A stretch of 64,000 nt of DNA. It comes from Streptomyces sp. NBC_01231. Lineage in GTDB: Bacteria > Actinomycetota > Actinomycetes > Streptomycetales > Streptomycetaceae. Each line of letters opens with the position of its first letter. Within the stretch, counting starts at the first letter, position 1. The notes beneath the pieces are model-generated. The model did not search any database. It was not told the origin of the DNA and saw nothing but the letters and a program-made list of their open reading frames with translations. The stretch spans positions 10,354,001 to 10,418,000 of the forward strand of contig CP108521.1 of assembly GCA_035999765.1 (NCBI GenBank), in the 5' to 3' direction. Made by a program: the position numbers and the translations under genes. Below, one piece after another: positions 16,502 through 24,910 of this stretch.

Positions 16502-18562
16502 GTGACCATGACCGGACGCCCGTACCGCCGACGCAAAGACGTCACCTTGATGTCGCTGCTGCTTCTCGTCCTGGCCATGTCCCTTGGTCCTACGCCGAGT
16601 TCGGCGGCCGGCGCCGACTGGTGGGTGCCGACCGCGCGCCCGGCGCCGGACTCCCAGATCAACGTCACCGGTGAGCCGTTCACCGGCACGAACGCACAGG
16701 GCGAGGTACGCGGCTTCGTCGACGCCCACAACCACCTGTTCGCCAACGAGGGCTTCGGCGGGCGGCTCATCTGCGGAAAGACGTTCTCCGAGGCCGGTGT
16801 CGCCGACGCGCTCAAGGACTGTCCCGAGCACTACCCCGACGGCTCCCTCGCGATCTTCGACTACATCACCAACGGCGGTGACGGCAAGCACGATCCGGTC
16901 GGCTGGCCCACCTTCAAGGACTGGCCCGCCTACGACTCGCTGACCCACCAGCAGAACTACTACGCCTGGGTGGAGCGCGCCTGGCGCGGCGGCCAGCGGG
17001 TGCTCGTCAACGACCTCGTCACCAACGGCGTGATCTGCTCGATCTACCCCTTCAAGGACCGAAGCTGCGACGAGATGACGTCGATCCGTCTCCAGGCGAA
17101 GCTGACGTACGACCTCCAGGCCTACGTCGACACGATGTACGGCGGCCCGGGCAAGGGCTGGTTCCGGATCGTCACCGACAGCGCTCAGGCCCGACAGGTC
17201 GTCGAGCAGGGCAAGTTGGCGGTCGTCCTGGGCGTCGAGACGTCCGAGCCGTTCGGCTGCAAGCAGGTCCTGGACATCGCGCAGTGCAGCAAGGCCGACA
17301 TCGACAAGGGGCTGGACGAGCTGTACGCGCTGGGTGTGCGCAGCATGTTCCTGTGCCACAAGTTCGACAACGCGCTGTGCGGCGTCCGCTTCGACGAGGG
17401 CGGGCTCGGAACGGCCATCAACGTCGGGCAGTTCCTGTCGACCGGCACCTTCTGGAAGACGGAGAAGTGCGCCGGTCCCCAGCACGACAACCCCATCGGC
17501 ACCGCCGCCTCCAAGGCGGAGGAGGACCTCCCGGCGGGCGTGCAGGTCCCCGCGTACGACGAGGACGCCCAGTGCAACGCGCGCGGACTGACCGACCTCG
17601 GTGAGTACGCCGCGCGCGGCATGATGAAACGCAAGATGATGCTGGAGATCGACCACATGAGCGTCAAGGCCACCGGCCGGGTGCTCGACATCTTCGAGTC
17701 GGCGTCGTACCCCGGCGTGCTCTCCTCGCACAGCTGGATGGACCTCAACTGGACCGAGCGGGTCTACGGCCTCGGCGGCTTCGTCGCCCAGTACATGTAC
17801 GGCTCCGAGAAGTTCAGTACCGAGGCGAAGCGCACGGACGCCCTGCGCGACAAGTACGACGTGGGCTACGGCTTCGGCACGGACATGAACGGAGTCGGCG
17901 GCTGGCCGGCCCCGCGCGGCGCGGACGCCGCCAACAAGGTCACGTACCCCTTCAAGAGCGTCGACGGCGGCTCCGTCATCGACAAGCAGACCACCGGCCG
18001 ACGCACGTGGGACCTGAACACCGACGGCGCCGCGCACTACGGTCTCGTCCCGGACTGGATCGAGGACATCCGGCGCGTCGGCGGCCAGGACGTGGTGGAC
18101 GACCTCTTCCGGGGCGCCGAGTCCTACCTCGACACCTGGGGCGCGACGCAGCGGCACCAGGCGGGCGCCAACCTCGCCAAGGGCGCGTCGGTCACGGCCA
18201 GTTCGTCGGAGTCGAACCCGGTCACGAGCTACGCGCCGGGCCGTGCCGTGGACGGCGACACGGGCACCCGCTGGGCCAGCGACTGGAGCGACGACCAGTG
18301 GCTGCGGATCGACCTCGGCTCCACGAACCGGGTCGGGAGCGTCACGCTCGACTGGGAGCGCGCCTACGCGACGTCGTACCGCGTCGAGCTCTCCACCGAC
18401 GGCGTGAGCTGGCGGACCGCCTGGTCCACCACCTCGGGCGACGGCGGCCTGGACACGGCCCGCTTCACCGGTACACCGGCCCGCTACGTCCGCGTCGTGG
18501 GCATGGACCGCGGCACGGACTGGGGCTACTCGCTGCGCGAGGTGGGCGTCCACAGCAGCTGA
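16502..18562 (+). CDS. Secreted M19-like membrane dipeptidase/amidohydrolase with C-terminal discoidin (F5/8C) domain
   Basis: GTG start with a GAGGGA site about 8 bp upstream; 686 residues. A signal peptide covers about 1-36 (cleavage near SSAAGAD). Residues 70-540 form a metallohydrolase barrel: GFVDAHNHLF supplies the HxH metal site, followed by KLAVVLGVETSEPFGC, LEIDHMSVKATGRVLD and VLSSHSWMD, which resemble renal-dipeptidase metal-ligand regions. Residues about 550-686 are a galactose-binding-like discoidin domain (NLAKGASVTASSSESN, DGDTGTRWASDWSDDQWLRI). The enzyme probably hydrolyses a peptide or amide substrate at a glycan-rich surface. The longer form and the added carbohydrate domain differ from compact M19 enzymes. 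Confidence 0.78.
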   Translation: MTMTGRPYRRRKDVTLMSLLLLVLAMSLGPTPSSAAGADWWVPTARPAPDSQINVTGEPFTGTNAQGEVRGFVDAHNHLFANEGFGGRLICGKTFSEAGVADALKDCPEHYPDGSLAIFDYITNGGDGKHDPVGWPTFKDWPAYDSLTHQQNYYAWVERAWRGGQRVLVNDLVTNGVICSIYPFKDRSCDEMTSIRLQAKLTYDLQAYVDTMYGGPGKGWFRIVTDSAQARQVVEQGKLAVVLGVETSEPFGCKQVLDIAQCSKADIDKGLDELYALGVRSMFLCHKFDNALCGVRFDEGGLGTAINVGQFLSTGTFWKTEKCAGPQHDNPIGTAASKAEEDLPAGVQVPAYDEDAQCNARGLTDLGEYAARGMMKRKMMLEIDHMSVKATGRVLDIFESASYPGVLSSHSWMDLNWTERVYGLGGFVAQYMYGSEKFSTEAKRTDALRDKYDVGYGFGTDMNGVGGWPAPRGADAANKVTYPFKSVDGGSVIDKQTTGRRTWDLNTDGAAHYGLVPDWIEDIRRVGGQDVVDDLFRGAESYLDTWGATQRHQAGANLAKGASVTASSSESNPVTSYAPGRAVDGDTGTRWASDWSDDQWLRIDLGSTNRVGSVTLDWERAYATSYRVELSTDGVSWRTAWSTTSGDGGLDTARFTGTPARYVRVVGMDRGTDWGYSLREVGVHSS

Positions 18563-18595
18563 CGGCAGGCCGGCACGAGCACGAGGGGCACGCAC

Positions 18596-19204
18596 ATGGC
18601 ACGGATGCCGTCGGCACAGCGGCGCCGACAGCTGACGGAGGCGGCAATCAGGGCGATGACCCGGGACGGCGTCGCGAGGACGACGACCCGGTCCATCGCC
18701 GCTGAGGCGGAGGTGTCCCTGAGCGTCTTCCACTACTGCTTCGACTCCAAGCAGGCCCTGATCGAGTCCGTCATCACGACCCTCACGGAGCACTCCGTGA
18801 CCGTGGTGAAGGAGGCGATACGGCCCAGGGCCACGCTGGAGGAGACCGTCCGGGCCGGGTTCCAGGCGTACTGGGACCACGTCCGTGCCCACCCCGACGA
18901 GCACATGCTCACCTACGAACTGACCCAGTACGCCCTGCGTCAGCCGGGGTTCGAGCATCTGGCGCGACGCCAGTACGAGCTCTACGGCGACGCGTACGCC
19001 CAACTCATCGACGAGCTGGGCCGGAGCATGGACTTCCGACTGGGCGTGCCCGTTTCCGTCCTGGCCCGCTACCTGGCCGCGATGACGGACGGGCTGACCC
19101 TCAACTACCTGGTGCTCGGCGACGACGCGGCCTGGACCGACATCCTCGACACGGTCACCGCCCACATCGCCGGCCTCGTGGACACCGACGCCCCACCACG
19201 ATGA
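18596..19204 (+). CDS. TetR-family transcriptional regulator
   Basis: ATG with GAGGGG about 8 bp upstream; 202 residues. Residues 8-55 hold the TetR helix-turn-helix (RRRQLTEAAIRAMTRDGVAR then TTRSIAAEAEVSLSVFHYCF). The C-terminal ligand/dimer region includes the aromatic pattern FQAYWDHVRAHPDEHMLTYE, as in several Streptomyces TetRs. It lies 34 bp after the dipeptidase gene on the same strand, so it may autoregulate that two-gene unit. The ligand is unknown. Confidence 0.88.
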   Translation: MARMPSAQRRRQLTEAAIRAMTRDGVARTTTRSIAAEAEVSLSVFHYCFDSKQALIESVITTLTEHSVTVVKEAIRPRATLEETVRAGFQAYWDHVRAHPDEHMLTYELTQYALRQPGFEHLARRQYELYGDAYAQLIDELGRSMDFRLGVPVSVLARYLAAMTDGLTLNYLVLGDDAAWTDILDTVTAHIAGLVDTDAPPR

Positions 19205-19283
19205 CCGGGCGCGCGGGCGCCGTCAGCCGAGTCACCGCCGCCGGAGCGGGGGGACAGTGCCGAACGGGCCCGCGCGACACCCC

Positions 19284-21389
19284 TCAGACGTTGCTCAGCG
19301 GGGCCGGTCGATCGGACGGACCGGTCAGGTCCACACGAGGAGCCGAGTCCGTCCGCTGCGTCGGGATCACCAGGCTCTGCTCACGCTCGACCTCACGCTC
19401 GGTCAGCTCCGCCTCGGACAGGGCGGCCAGCGCGTTGAGGGCGGTGTTGAACCGCTCCATGGACGTGGGCGTGTCCGGGCCGAGGACGTACTCCTTGAGC
19501 GTACGGCGGTGCGGGGCCATCGGATCGTGGTCCGGCTCGCGGACCGACCGCAGGATCTCCGGCAGCCGGGCGCAGTCGCGGTCGAGCAGGTAGGCGCCCC
19601 CGGCGGTGGTGTACGCGGCCCGGAACTCCTGGTCGGGCAGGTCGTTGGCGTTGGTCAGGACATACGGCTTGAGGCTGGCCACGAAGTCGGCGACCACGGA
19701 GGAGACGTCGCTGATCAGGATGTCCGCCTGGTTGAAGCACTCGTACAGGGTCGGCAGCTGGCTGAGGATCACGTTGTGCCGGACGGCACCGCGGCTCTCC
19801 CAGTAGATCCGGTGCCACTCGGCGTGCAGTTCGTGCCACTCGGCCGCGCCGTCGTGGCCGGGGACCCGCGCGGCACGGGTCTGCTCGGCGTAGTCGCCCT
19901 GGTGTCGGCCGGCCAACTCGTCGAGCCGGGCCCGGATCTCCGCCAGCCGCGGCCGGACGGCGGCGAGCGCCTCCTGCGCCCGCGCGGCGTCGCGCTGCTC
20001 GTTGTCGGCGGTCAGCATGGCCCGGATGGCCCGGTCCGCAGCGGTGGCCTCGGGCGAGCGTTTGCCGGTGAGCGGATGCGGTTTGTAGATGACCCGCACG
20101 TTCTGCGCGAGCAGCTTCTCGACCAGGGGCACGCCCATCGGGATCAGGGAGGTGTGGCAGTCGTCGTCGCTCCAGCCCTCCCAGGTGGGGGCGTACAGCA
20201 CGACGGGCAGCGGACCGGGCGTGTGGTCGGCGTGCAGCCGGATGGGCGCCAGTTGCGGGCGGCCCACCTCGACTATGGAGTCGTTGCTGATGGCGTGCCG
20301 CACCCGCTGGTACCGGTCGCGGCCGGCCCGGCCGGCCACCCAGATCTCGTCGTACACCTTGCTGACCCGGTTGCTGCTGGCGAGCTTGTCACTGTCGCCG
20401 TGGCCGATGAAGACGTGCTTGGCCTCGGCGATCCGCAGCATGTGTACGTTCTTGCCCGCGTTGCCGGGATACAGGACGACGCGCACGCCGGACAGGTCCA
20501 GCTCCGCGAGGTCGTCCGCCTTGGGCACGCACAGCACGGGGAGTGAGGTACGGCTGAGATGACGGAACGAGGCGTGCTCCCGGAGGATGATCAACGGCCG
20601 CCGGTCGAGCTGCTCAAGCGTCTCGATCCACATGTTGACCTGGTACATGAAGTCCCGTGACACCGCGGCGAAGCTGAAGTACAGGGCCACCTCGGGCCGG
20701 TAGTCGGCCAGTTGCCGGTTTACCTCGCGGATGAGTTCGTCCCGCGGCGGTGTCCGGCGGGCAGCACGGAACTGGACCAGCAGGGCCAGCACCGCCGCCA
20801 CGGGCAGCCCCGCCGTCACGGCGTAGCCGATGCCCGCCGGGTACCAGGTTCCGGCGGCCAGCGCCGCGAGCAGTGCCGCGTGCGCCGCCAGATCGAGATG
20901 GAGCAGCTTGCGCAGGAAACGCCGGTAGAGGAAGGCCGGCGGCTGCGCCGGGATACCCGCCTCGCTCATGTCGAGATTGCGCACGGCCACCGGCAGGACC
21001 CGCCGCAGGCGGATGCCCCGGTGCAGCGCCGTATAGAGCATCACCATCGCGAAGTGGGTGGTGAAGGCGGCCAGGCCGGCGGCCACCACCACCTCCGGTG
21101 CATCCATACGCTGGGCCAGCGCGAGCAGCATGACCGTGCGGGCGGCGAACCGCATCGTGCGATTGAACTGCAGCGACGCCAGTCGGCGGACGAAACCGGG
21201 GGCTCGGACGTGCAACGCCTCGTCCGCGAGGTAGCTCACGGCGGACGCCGCGGCGAAGCCCCACAGGGACGGCATCAGTGCGAAGACGGGGAGCAGTGCG
21301 AAGCCGGCGCCGAAGAGGAACACCAGGCAGAGGTCGACCTTCCCGCGCACGCGCAGGACGGCACACAACCAACGGACGATCACGGACAA
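19284..21389 (-). CDS. Membrane-anchored CDP-glycerol glycerophosphotransferase-like protein (TagF/TagB family)
   Basis: ATG start; 701 residues. The first about 210 residues contain around six membrane segments (for example VDLCLVFLFGAGFALLPVFA and HFAMVMLYTALH). The remainder is a GT-B-like cytosolic domain with family motifs: GNAGKNVHMLRIAEAKHVFI followed by GHGDSDKLASSNRVSKVYDE, then VVLYAPTWEGWSDDDCHTS, RVIYKPHPLTGK and ADILISDVSSVVADFVASLK. These enzymes polymerise glycerol or ribitol phosphate onto teichoic-acid-type carriers. The membrane-bundle fusion and the lack of neighbouring tag genes are unusual, so the acceptor is unknown. The C-terminal 40 residues are a charged tail. Confidence 0.78.
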   Translation of the reverse strand: MSVIVRWLCAVLRVRGKVDLCLVFLFGAGFALLPVFALMPSLWGFAAASAVSYLADEALHVRAPGFVRRLASLQFNRTMRFAARTVMLLALAQRMDAPEVVVAAGLAAFTTHFAMVMLYTALHRGIRLRRVLPVAVRNLDMSEAGIPAQPPAFLYRRFLRKLLHLDLAAHAALLAALAAGTWYPAGIGYAVTAGLPVAAVLALLVQFRAARRTPPRDELIREVNRQLADYRPEVALYFSFAAVSRDFMYQVNMWIETLEQLDRRPLIILREHASFRHLSRTSLPVLCVPKADDLAELDLSGVRVVLYPGNAGKNVHMLRIAEAKHVFIGHGDSDKLASSNRVSKVYDEIWVAGRAGRDRYQRVRHAISNDSIVEVGRPQLAPIRLHADHTPGPLPVVLYAPTWEGWSDDDCHTSLIPMGVPLVEKLLAQNVRVIYKPHPLTGKRSPEATAADRAIRAMLTADNEQRDAARAQEALAAVRPRLAEIRARLDELAGRHQGDYAEQTRAARVPGHDGAAEWHELHAEWHRIYWESRGAVRHNVILSQLPTLYECFNQADILISDVSSVVADFVASLKPYVLTNANDLPDQEFRAAYTTAGGAYLLDRDCARLPEILRSVREPDHDPMAPHRRTLKEYVLGPDTPTSMERFNTALNALAALSEAELTEREVEREQSLVIPTQRTDSAPRVDLTGPSDRPAPLSNV

Positions 21390-21487
21390 GACTTCCCCCC
21401 AGGGACTTGCATGCGGCAGGTGACGCGTTGTTCGCCAGTTCGACGTGATCAGGGGGTGAAAGGTTGTACACCTGACAGACGAAAGTA

Positions 21488-21518
21488 ATTCACCTTCGCT
21501 TCATGAAGGATCTTCATG
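21488..21518. promoter_or_regulatory. Possible PhoP-box-like direct repeats upstream of the TagF-like gene
   Basis: ATTCACC at 21488-21494 and CTTCATG at 21499-21505 are spaced 11 nt apart, with another CTTCATG at 21512. Streptomyces PhoP binds 11-nt direct repeats related to GTTCACC. The match is partial and lies about 100 bp upstream of the gene start on the other strand, so this is only a candidate. Confidence 0.2.
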
Positions 21519-21543
21519 GAGGATTCCGTCCCGCGTCAGCGGG

Positions 21544-22659
21544 CTACCAGCGCAGCGGCAGGCCGGCGAGGTGGTCGTTCAGCAGCTCGGAGATGATCCG
21601 GTGGTCGCTGAGGGAGGGGTGCCAGTCGCAGCCGAGGTGGTCCAGGCCGGGATCGTTGTAGTACCAGTGGCCGACCCGGCTGTCGCCGCGCCGGTTCCGC
21701 TCCTGGACGATGCGCAGGGTGGCGTCGGCGAACGCGGTGGTGTTCCAGAGGTAGGTGGCGCTGACCACGATGAACGTCCTGGAGCCGCAACGGGCGCGCA
21801 GCTTGTCGAGGAAACCGTGGTACGCGGTCTCGTACGCGGCGACCAACTCGTCCTGCGTCGCCCAGCGTTCGCCGGGGTTGAGGGGCGTGGAGAAGTCGTT
21901 GAGGCCCAGTCCGATCACGACGACCTGTGGACGCCAGTCGGCCGGTCTGCGCCAGACGTCGCCGTCGACGTTCAGCAGGGCCCGGTCGTAGTAGGTGCGG
22001 AAGTCGGCCTCGGGGCTGCCGCCGTTGTAGTTGCGCACCATGCCGCGGCCGGAGAAGGCGTTGATCTGGTAGTCGGCGCCGAGGCCGCGGGCGGTGAGGG
22101 CGCCGAACGCGAGGTCGGCGTTGGTGTTCCGGTTGACTCCGCCGTTGTTCGAACAGTCGCGTGAGGTGGAGACGTTGCCGTAGCCGGCGGTGTTCGAGTC
22201 ACCGATGAACTCGATCTGTCTGCTCCGTGCCCGGGGGCCCGGGAGCACGGCGCCTCCGGGAGCGGCGACGAATCCGCCGAACCGGCCGACGGCCCACGGG
22301 CTTTCGGTGCGTTTCACGAGCCGCACGCGGTGCTCGGTGTCGGAGAGGCCGTCGAGCCAGAACGTGGTCCGTCCAGGCTTCACCAGTGTCTCGACGGTGG
22401 TTCCGTCGATCTGGACGTCGTAGTCGTTGTCCGCGTCGTCGAGGGCGACGCCGACCCCGGTCCCGTGGAAACGCCCCTCGAAGTAGATGCCGGGCCAGCT
22501 GTACCGCACAGACCCGTCGGCGCTCCCTTTGACCCGACCCGCCGTGTGGAACCGGGCCCGCAGGCCGGATGCCTGCGAGGGGGAGGCGACTCCGGCCACG
22601 GCACCCGCGACGGCGGCCGTGACGAACGTCCTTCGGGATAAGCGACCGGGCGTGTCCAT
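21544..22659 (-). CDS. Tat-exported CE2-type SGNH carbohydrate esterase
   Basis: The start chosen is the ATG giving MDTPGRLSRRTFVTAAVAG, preceded by an AGGATGG site; 371 residues. The RR motif and hydrophobic stretch indicate Tat export. An N-terminal jelly-roll (WPGIYFEGRFHGTGVGVALD) precedes the SGNH core with block I FIGDSNTAGYGN, Asn-containing GLGLNDFSTPLN and the C-terminal catalytic pair DWHPSLSDH. This two-domain layout is that of carbohydrate esterase family 2, which deacetylates xylan or glucomannan. A perfect CebR-type palindrome lies 25 bp upstream, arguing for cello-oligosaccharide induction. Confidence 0.85.
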   Translation of the reverse strand: MDTPGRLSRRTFVTAAVAGAVAGVASPSQASGLRARFHTAGRVKGSADGSVRYSWPGIYFEGRFHGTGVGVALDDADNDYDVQIDGTTVETLVKPGRTTFWLDGLSDTEHRVRLVKRTESPWAVGRFGGFVAAPGGAVLPGPRARSRQIEFIGDSNTAGYGNVSTSRDCSNNGGVNRNTNADLAFGALTARGLGADYQINAFSGRGMVRNYNGGSPEADFRTYYDRALLNVDGDVWRRPADWRPQVVVIGLGLNDFSTPLNPGERWATQDELVAAYETAYHGFLDKLRARCGSRTFIVVSATYLWNTTAFADATLRIVQERNRRGDSRVGHWYYNDPGLDHLGCDWHPSLSDHRIISELLNDHLAGLPLRW

Positions 22660-22683
22660 GAGGCCATCCTTCGATCCGCGAAT

Positions 22684-22699
22684 ATGGGAGCGCTCCCAT
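22684..22699. promoter_or_regulatory. CebR-type operator (perfect 16-bp palindrome)
   Basis: The palindrome is ATGGGAGCGCTCCCAT; its central 14 bases are exactly the TGGGAGCGCTCCCA box bound by the Streptomyces cellobiose/cellotriose repressor CebR (LacI family). It lies 25 bp upstream of the CE2 esterase start, overlapping the probable promoter. Confidence 0.85.
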
Positions 22700-22806
22700 T
22701 TCTGGCTGCTATCGAAGGTGGCCGCCACGCACGCCGTCGTCAACCCCTCGCGGAGCGCGACTTCAGGGAACCAGGCAGAACTCCCGAGCCGACAAGGCGT
22801 GTTGCT

Positions 22807-24048
22807 TCACGAGCTCGGGCTGAGCCACGGCATCGGATCGGTGTACCCCCCGTCGAAGATCACTTCGAAGTGCAGGTGGGGGCCGGTGGACAGGCCGGTG
22901 GACCCGACGAGTCCGATCGGCGTGCCGGCTTCGACCGTCCGGCCGACGGGGAGCTGGAGGGACGACAGATGGCTGTAGGTCGTCTGCAAGGGCTTGCCGC
23001 TGATGGTGCCGTGGTCGACCACGACGCGGTTGCCGTACGCCTTCGTCATCCCGGCGAACACGACGCGTCCCGCGGCGGCGGAGGAAACCTGCGCTCCCTG
23101 CGGCGCGCCGAAGTCCACCCCCGTGTGGAGCTTGGTCACTCCGGTCAGCGGGTGCTCGCGGGAACCGTAGGACGAGGTGACGGTGAGGGTGCTCACCGGC
23201 GCTGCCAGGACCGCGCCCGGCGCCCGGTTCGCCGTGTCGTCGGGGTTCTCACGGTCGAACGCCTCGTAGCGCGGGAGCAGTGCCTTCACCTCGGCGACGT
23301 AGCCGCGCGACTCCGCCGGCACACGGCCCGCTTCCGCCACCGCGTCCGTGCCGACGGCGTAGGCGGCCAGCGTCAGGTCCACGAGGTCGCCGGTGACGTT
23401 GCCGTCGGTCCTGAGGTCGGTCACCTTCTCGGCCAGCGAGCAGTCCTGCCGGCCGAGCGCCATCATCGCGTCCGCCGGATCACCGGGTGAGGAGCGCCCG
23501 TTGCCGTCGTCGTCCTTGCCCCAGGTGCGCCATCGGACGTCCGTGAAAGCGGCTATCCCCTTCTCGCCCGAGAGGCGTTCGGTGTCGTTGCTCCAGCCGG
23601 AGAGCTGCTCGATCTGGGCGGCGAGGACGGCAGGCGTGAGCACCGAGCAGGCGGAGGCGGACTTGCGGAGCCACGGAAGGTAGGAGGCGTCGACGCGGGT
23701 CGTGCCGACCGGGCCGGGAGCGGAGTTCTGTGGCGGGTCGGGGGACAGGCCACCCGTCAGCACCAGCCAGCCGGCGATGCCCGTCAGCGTGACCAGCCCC
23801 GGCAGCACCACGACGGTGAAGAGGCCCGGGCCGCGTCGACGGGGTTGCACGGCCCGATCCGCACGGGCCTGTTCCCCGCCCTCCCTGCTCGCTTCGTCCG
23901 CTTCATCTGCTTCGTTCAACCGGCCGGTCGTGGCCGGTGGACCCTCCACGCCGTACGACGCTCCCTGCGATGCGGCCTGGGCGTAGGGAGCGGGCGCACC
24001 CTGTGGGATCGGCGGCGACGGCGAATCCGGAGGGGTCTCGATGGTCAC
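22807..24048 (-). CDS. M23 peptidoglycan endopeptidase with degenerate transglycosylase-like domain
   Basis: ATG start; 413 residues. Residues 1-73 are a proline-rich cytosolic segment, with one membrane anchor at about 75-100. Residues 120-215 follow the lytic-transglycosylase pattern (VLTPAVLAAQIEQLSGW, then GEKGIAAFTDVRWRTWGKDD), but the position of the catalytic Glu of the usual xESG motif is Leu149. Residues 285-410 are an M23 LytM domain with zinc ligands H308 and D312 (LHTGVDFG), H393 in HLHF, and catalytic-site H360/H391. It should cleave peptide cross-links in the wall. The transglycosylase part is probably non-catalytic and serves in binding. Confidence 0.88.
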   Translation of the reverse strand: MTIETPPDSPSPPIPQGAPAPYAQAASQGASYGVEGPPATTGRLNEADEADEASREGGEQARADRAVQPRRRGPGLFTVVVLPGLVTLTGIAGWLVLTGGLSPDPPQNSAPGPVGTTRVDASYLPWLRKSASACSVLTPAVLAAQIEQLSGWSNDTERLSGEKGIAAFTDVRWRTWGKDDDGNGRSSPGDPADAMMALGRQDCSLAEKVTDLRTDGNVTGDLVDLTLAAYAVGTDAVAEAGRVPAESRGYVAEVKALLPRYEAFDRENPDDTANRAPGAVLAAPVSTLTVTSSYGSREHPLTGVTKLHTGVDFGAPQGAQVSSAAAGRVVFAGMTKAYGNRVVVDHGTISGKPLQTTYSHLSSLQLPVGRTVEAGTPIGLVGSTGLSTGPHLHFEVIFDGGYTDPMPWLSPSS

Positions 24049-24195
24049 GGACGGACGGTAGCGCGCCGCCGTCCGGGCATCACGAGGCGCGGAGGCAGAG
24101 TGACCTGCCCGATCGGGCAGAGCTCACGGACGCCCGACGCTTCCCGGAACCTGGCCGCCTCCTCCGGCGTCATTCCTGACGACTGATCAAGGACC

Positions 24196-24292
24196 GACTT
24201 CCCACCGACGACCCACCGACGACCCACCGACGACCATCGACGACGCATTGACGACCGGCCGACGGCCGACGGCCGACCGACCGATCAAGGGT
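24196..24292. repeat. Short GACGAC/CCGAC-rich imperfect tandem repeats
   Basis: The tract repeats CCACCGACGAC about three times and then runs of CCGACGG. It lies in the 300-bp gap between the divergent M23 and small membrane protein genes. I see no separate gene in this gap. Confidence 0.7.
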
Positions 24293-24348
24293 CCGCCCCG
24301 GACCGACGGTCGATCAGGGCCGACGACCGCAGAGAGGACCGGCGCACA

Positions 24349-24627
24349 GTGAGTGACGCCCAGCGAGGGCCAGAGACCGATACCGATACCGATGTCGACA
24401 TATCGTCCGCGGGTCCCGAACCCTGGTGGGCCGGACTGAAGCCGGTGGCCGGAGTGGCCCTCGTCGTGTGTGGCGGGGCGCTGCTGCTGTGGCTCCTTCT
24501 GCGGGGGAACGGGGTCGAGGAGCACTGGGGCGCCTATTTCGGAACCGGCAAAGTAGTGGCCCTCGGTCTCGTCGTCGCGGGCACCCCCCTTGTCGCCAGG
24601 CGACGCGGGAAGGGCCGGGGGGATTAG
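24349..24627 (+). CDS. Small two-helix membrane protein of unknown function
   Basis: GTG start with GAGAGGA about 10 bp upstream; 92 residues. A hydrophilic N-terminus rich in Thr/Asp pairs is followed by two membrane segments (VAGVALVVCGGALLLWLLL and VVALGLVVAGTPLVA) and a basic tail (RRRGKGRGD). I do not recognise a family. It is divergent from the M23 gene and upstream of the lipid kinase genes. Confidence 0.6.
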   Translation: MSDAQRGPETDTDTDVDISSAGPEPWWAGLKPVAGVALVVCGGALLLWLLLRGNGVEEHWGAYFGTGKVVALGLVVAGTPLVARRRGKGRGD

Positions 24628-24910
24628 GAACGCGAGGAGTGGACGCGTGCCCAGGGAGCGGACACACAGGGAGTGGACGCGTACACCTCGTGCCGCGACC
24701 GGCCGCGGCCCCATGAGATCGTTGGCTCGCCGAGCCTGAAGTCGCAGGTCCGCCTGATTCGTGGCACTGGTCCGCGGATGTCGGGATACCGGGCCGGCGG
24801 CCCGAAACGACCATGGAGAGAGAGGCAGGGAAGGGACCCCGAGCAGGTGGGGAAACCGTTGGCCGCGTGCACGCGGGACGCGGAACCCCGGGGGGACCAC
24901 CCGACGCATC

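Noticed and set aside
16451..19165. Minus-strand open frame of about 900 codons
   Set aside because: It lies opposite the dipeptidase and TetR genes, both with clear domains and ribosome sites; the antisense product shows only Val/Gly/Arg-rich shadow sequence.
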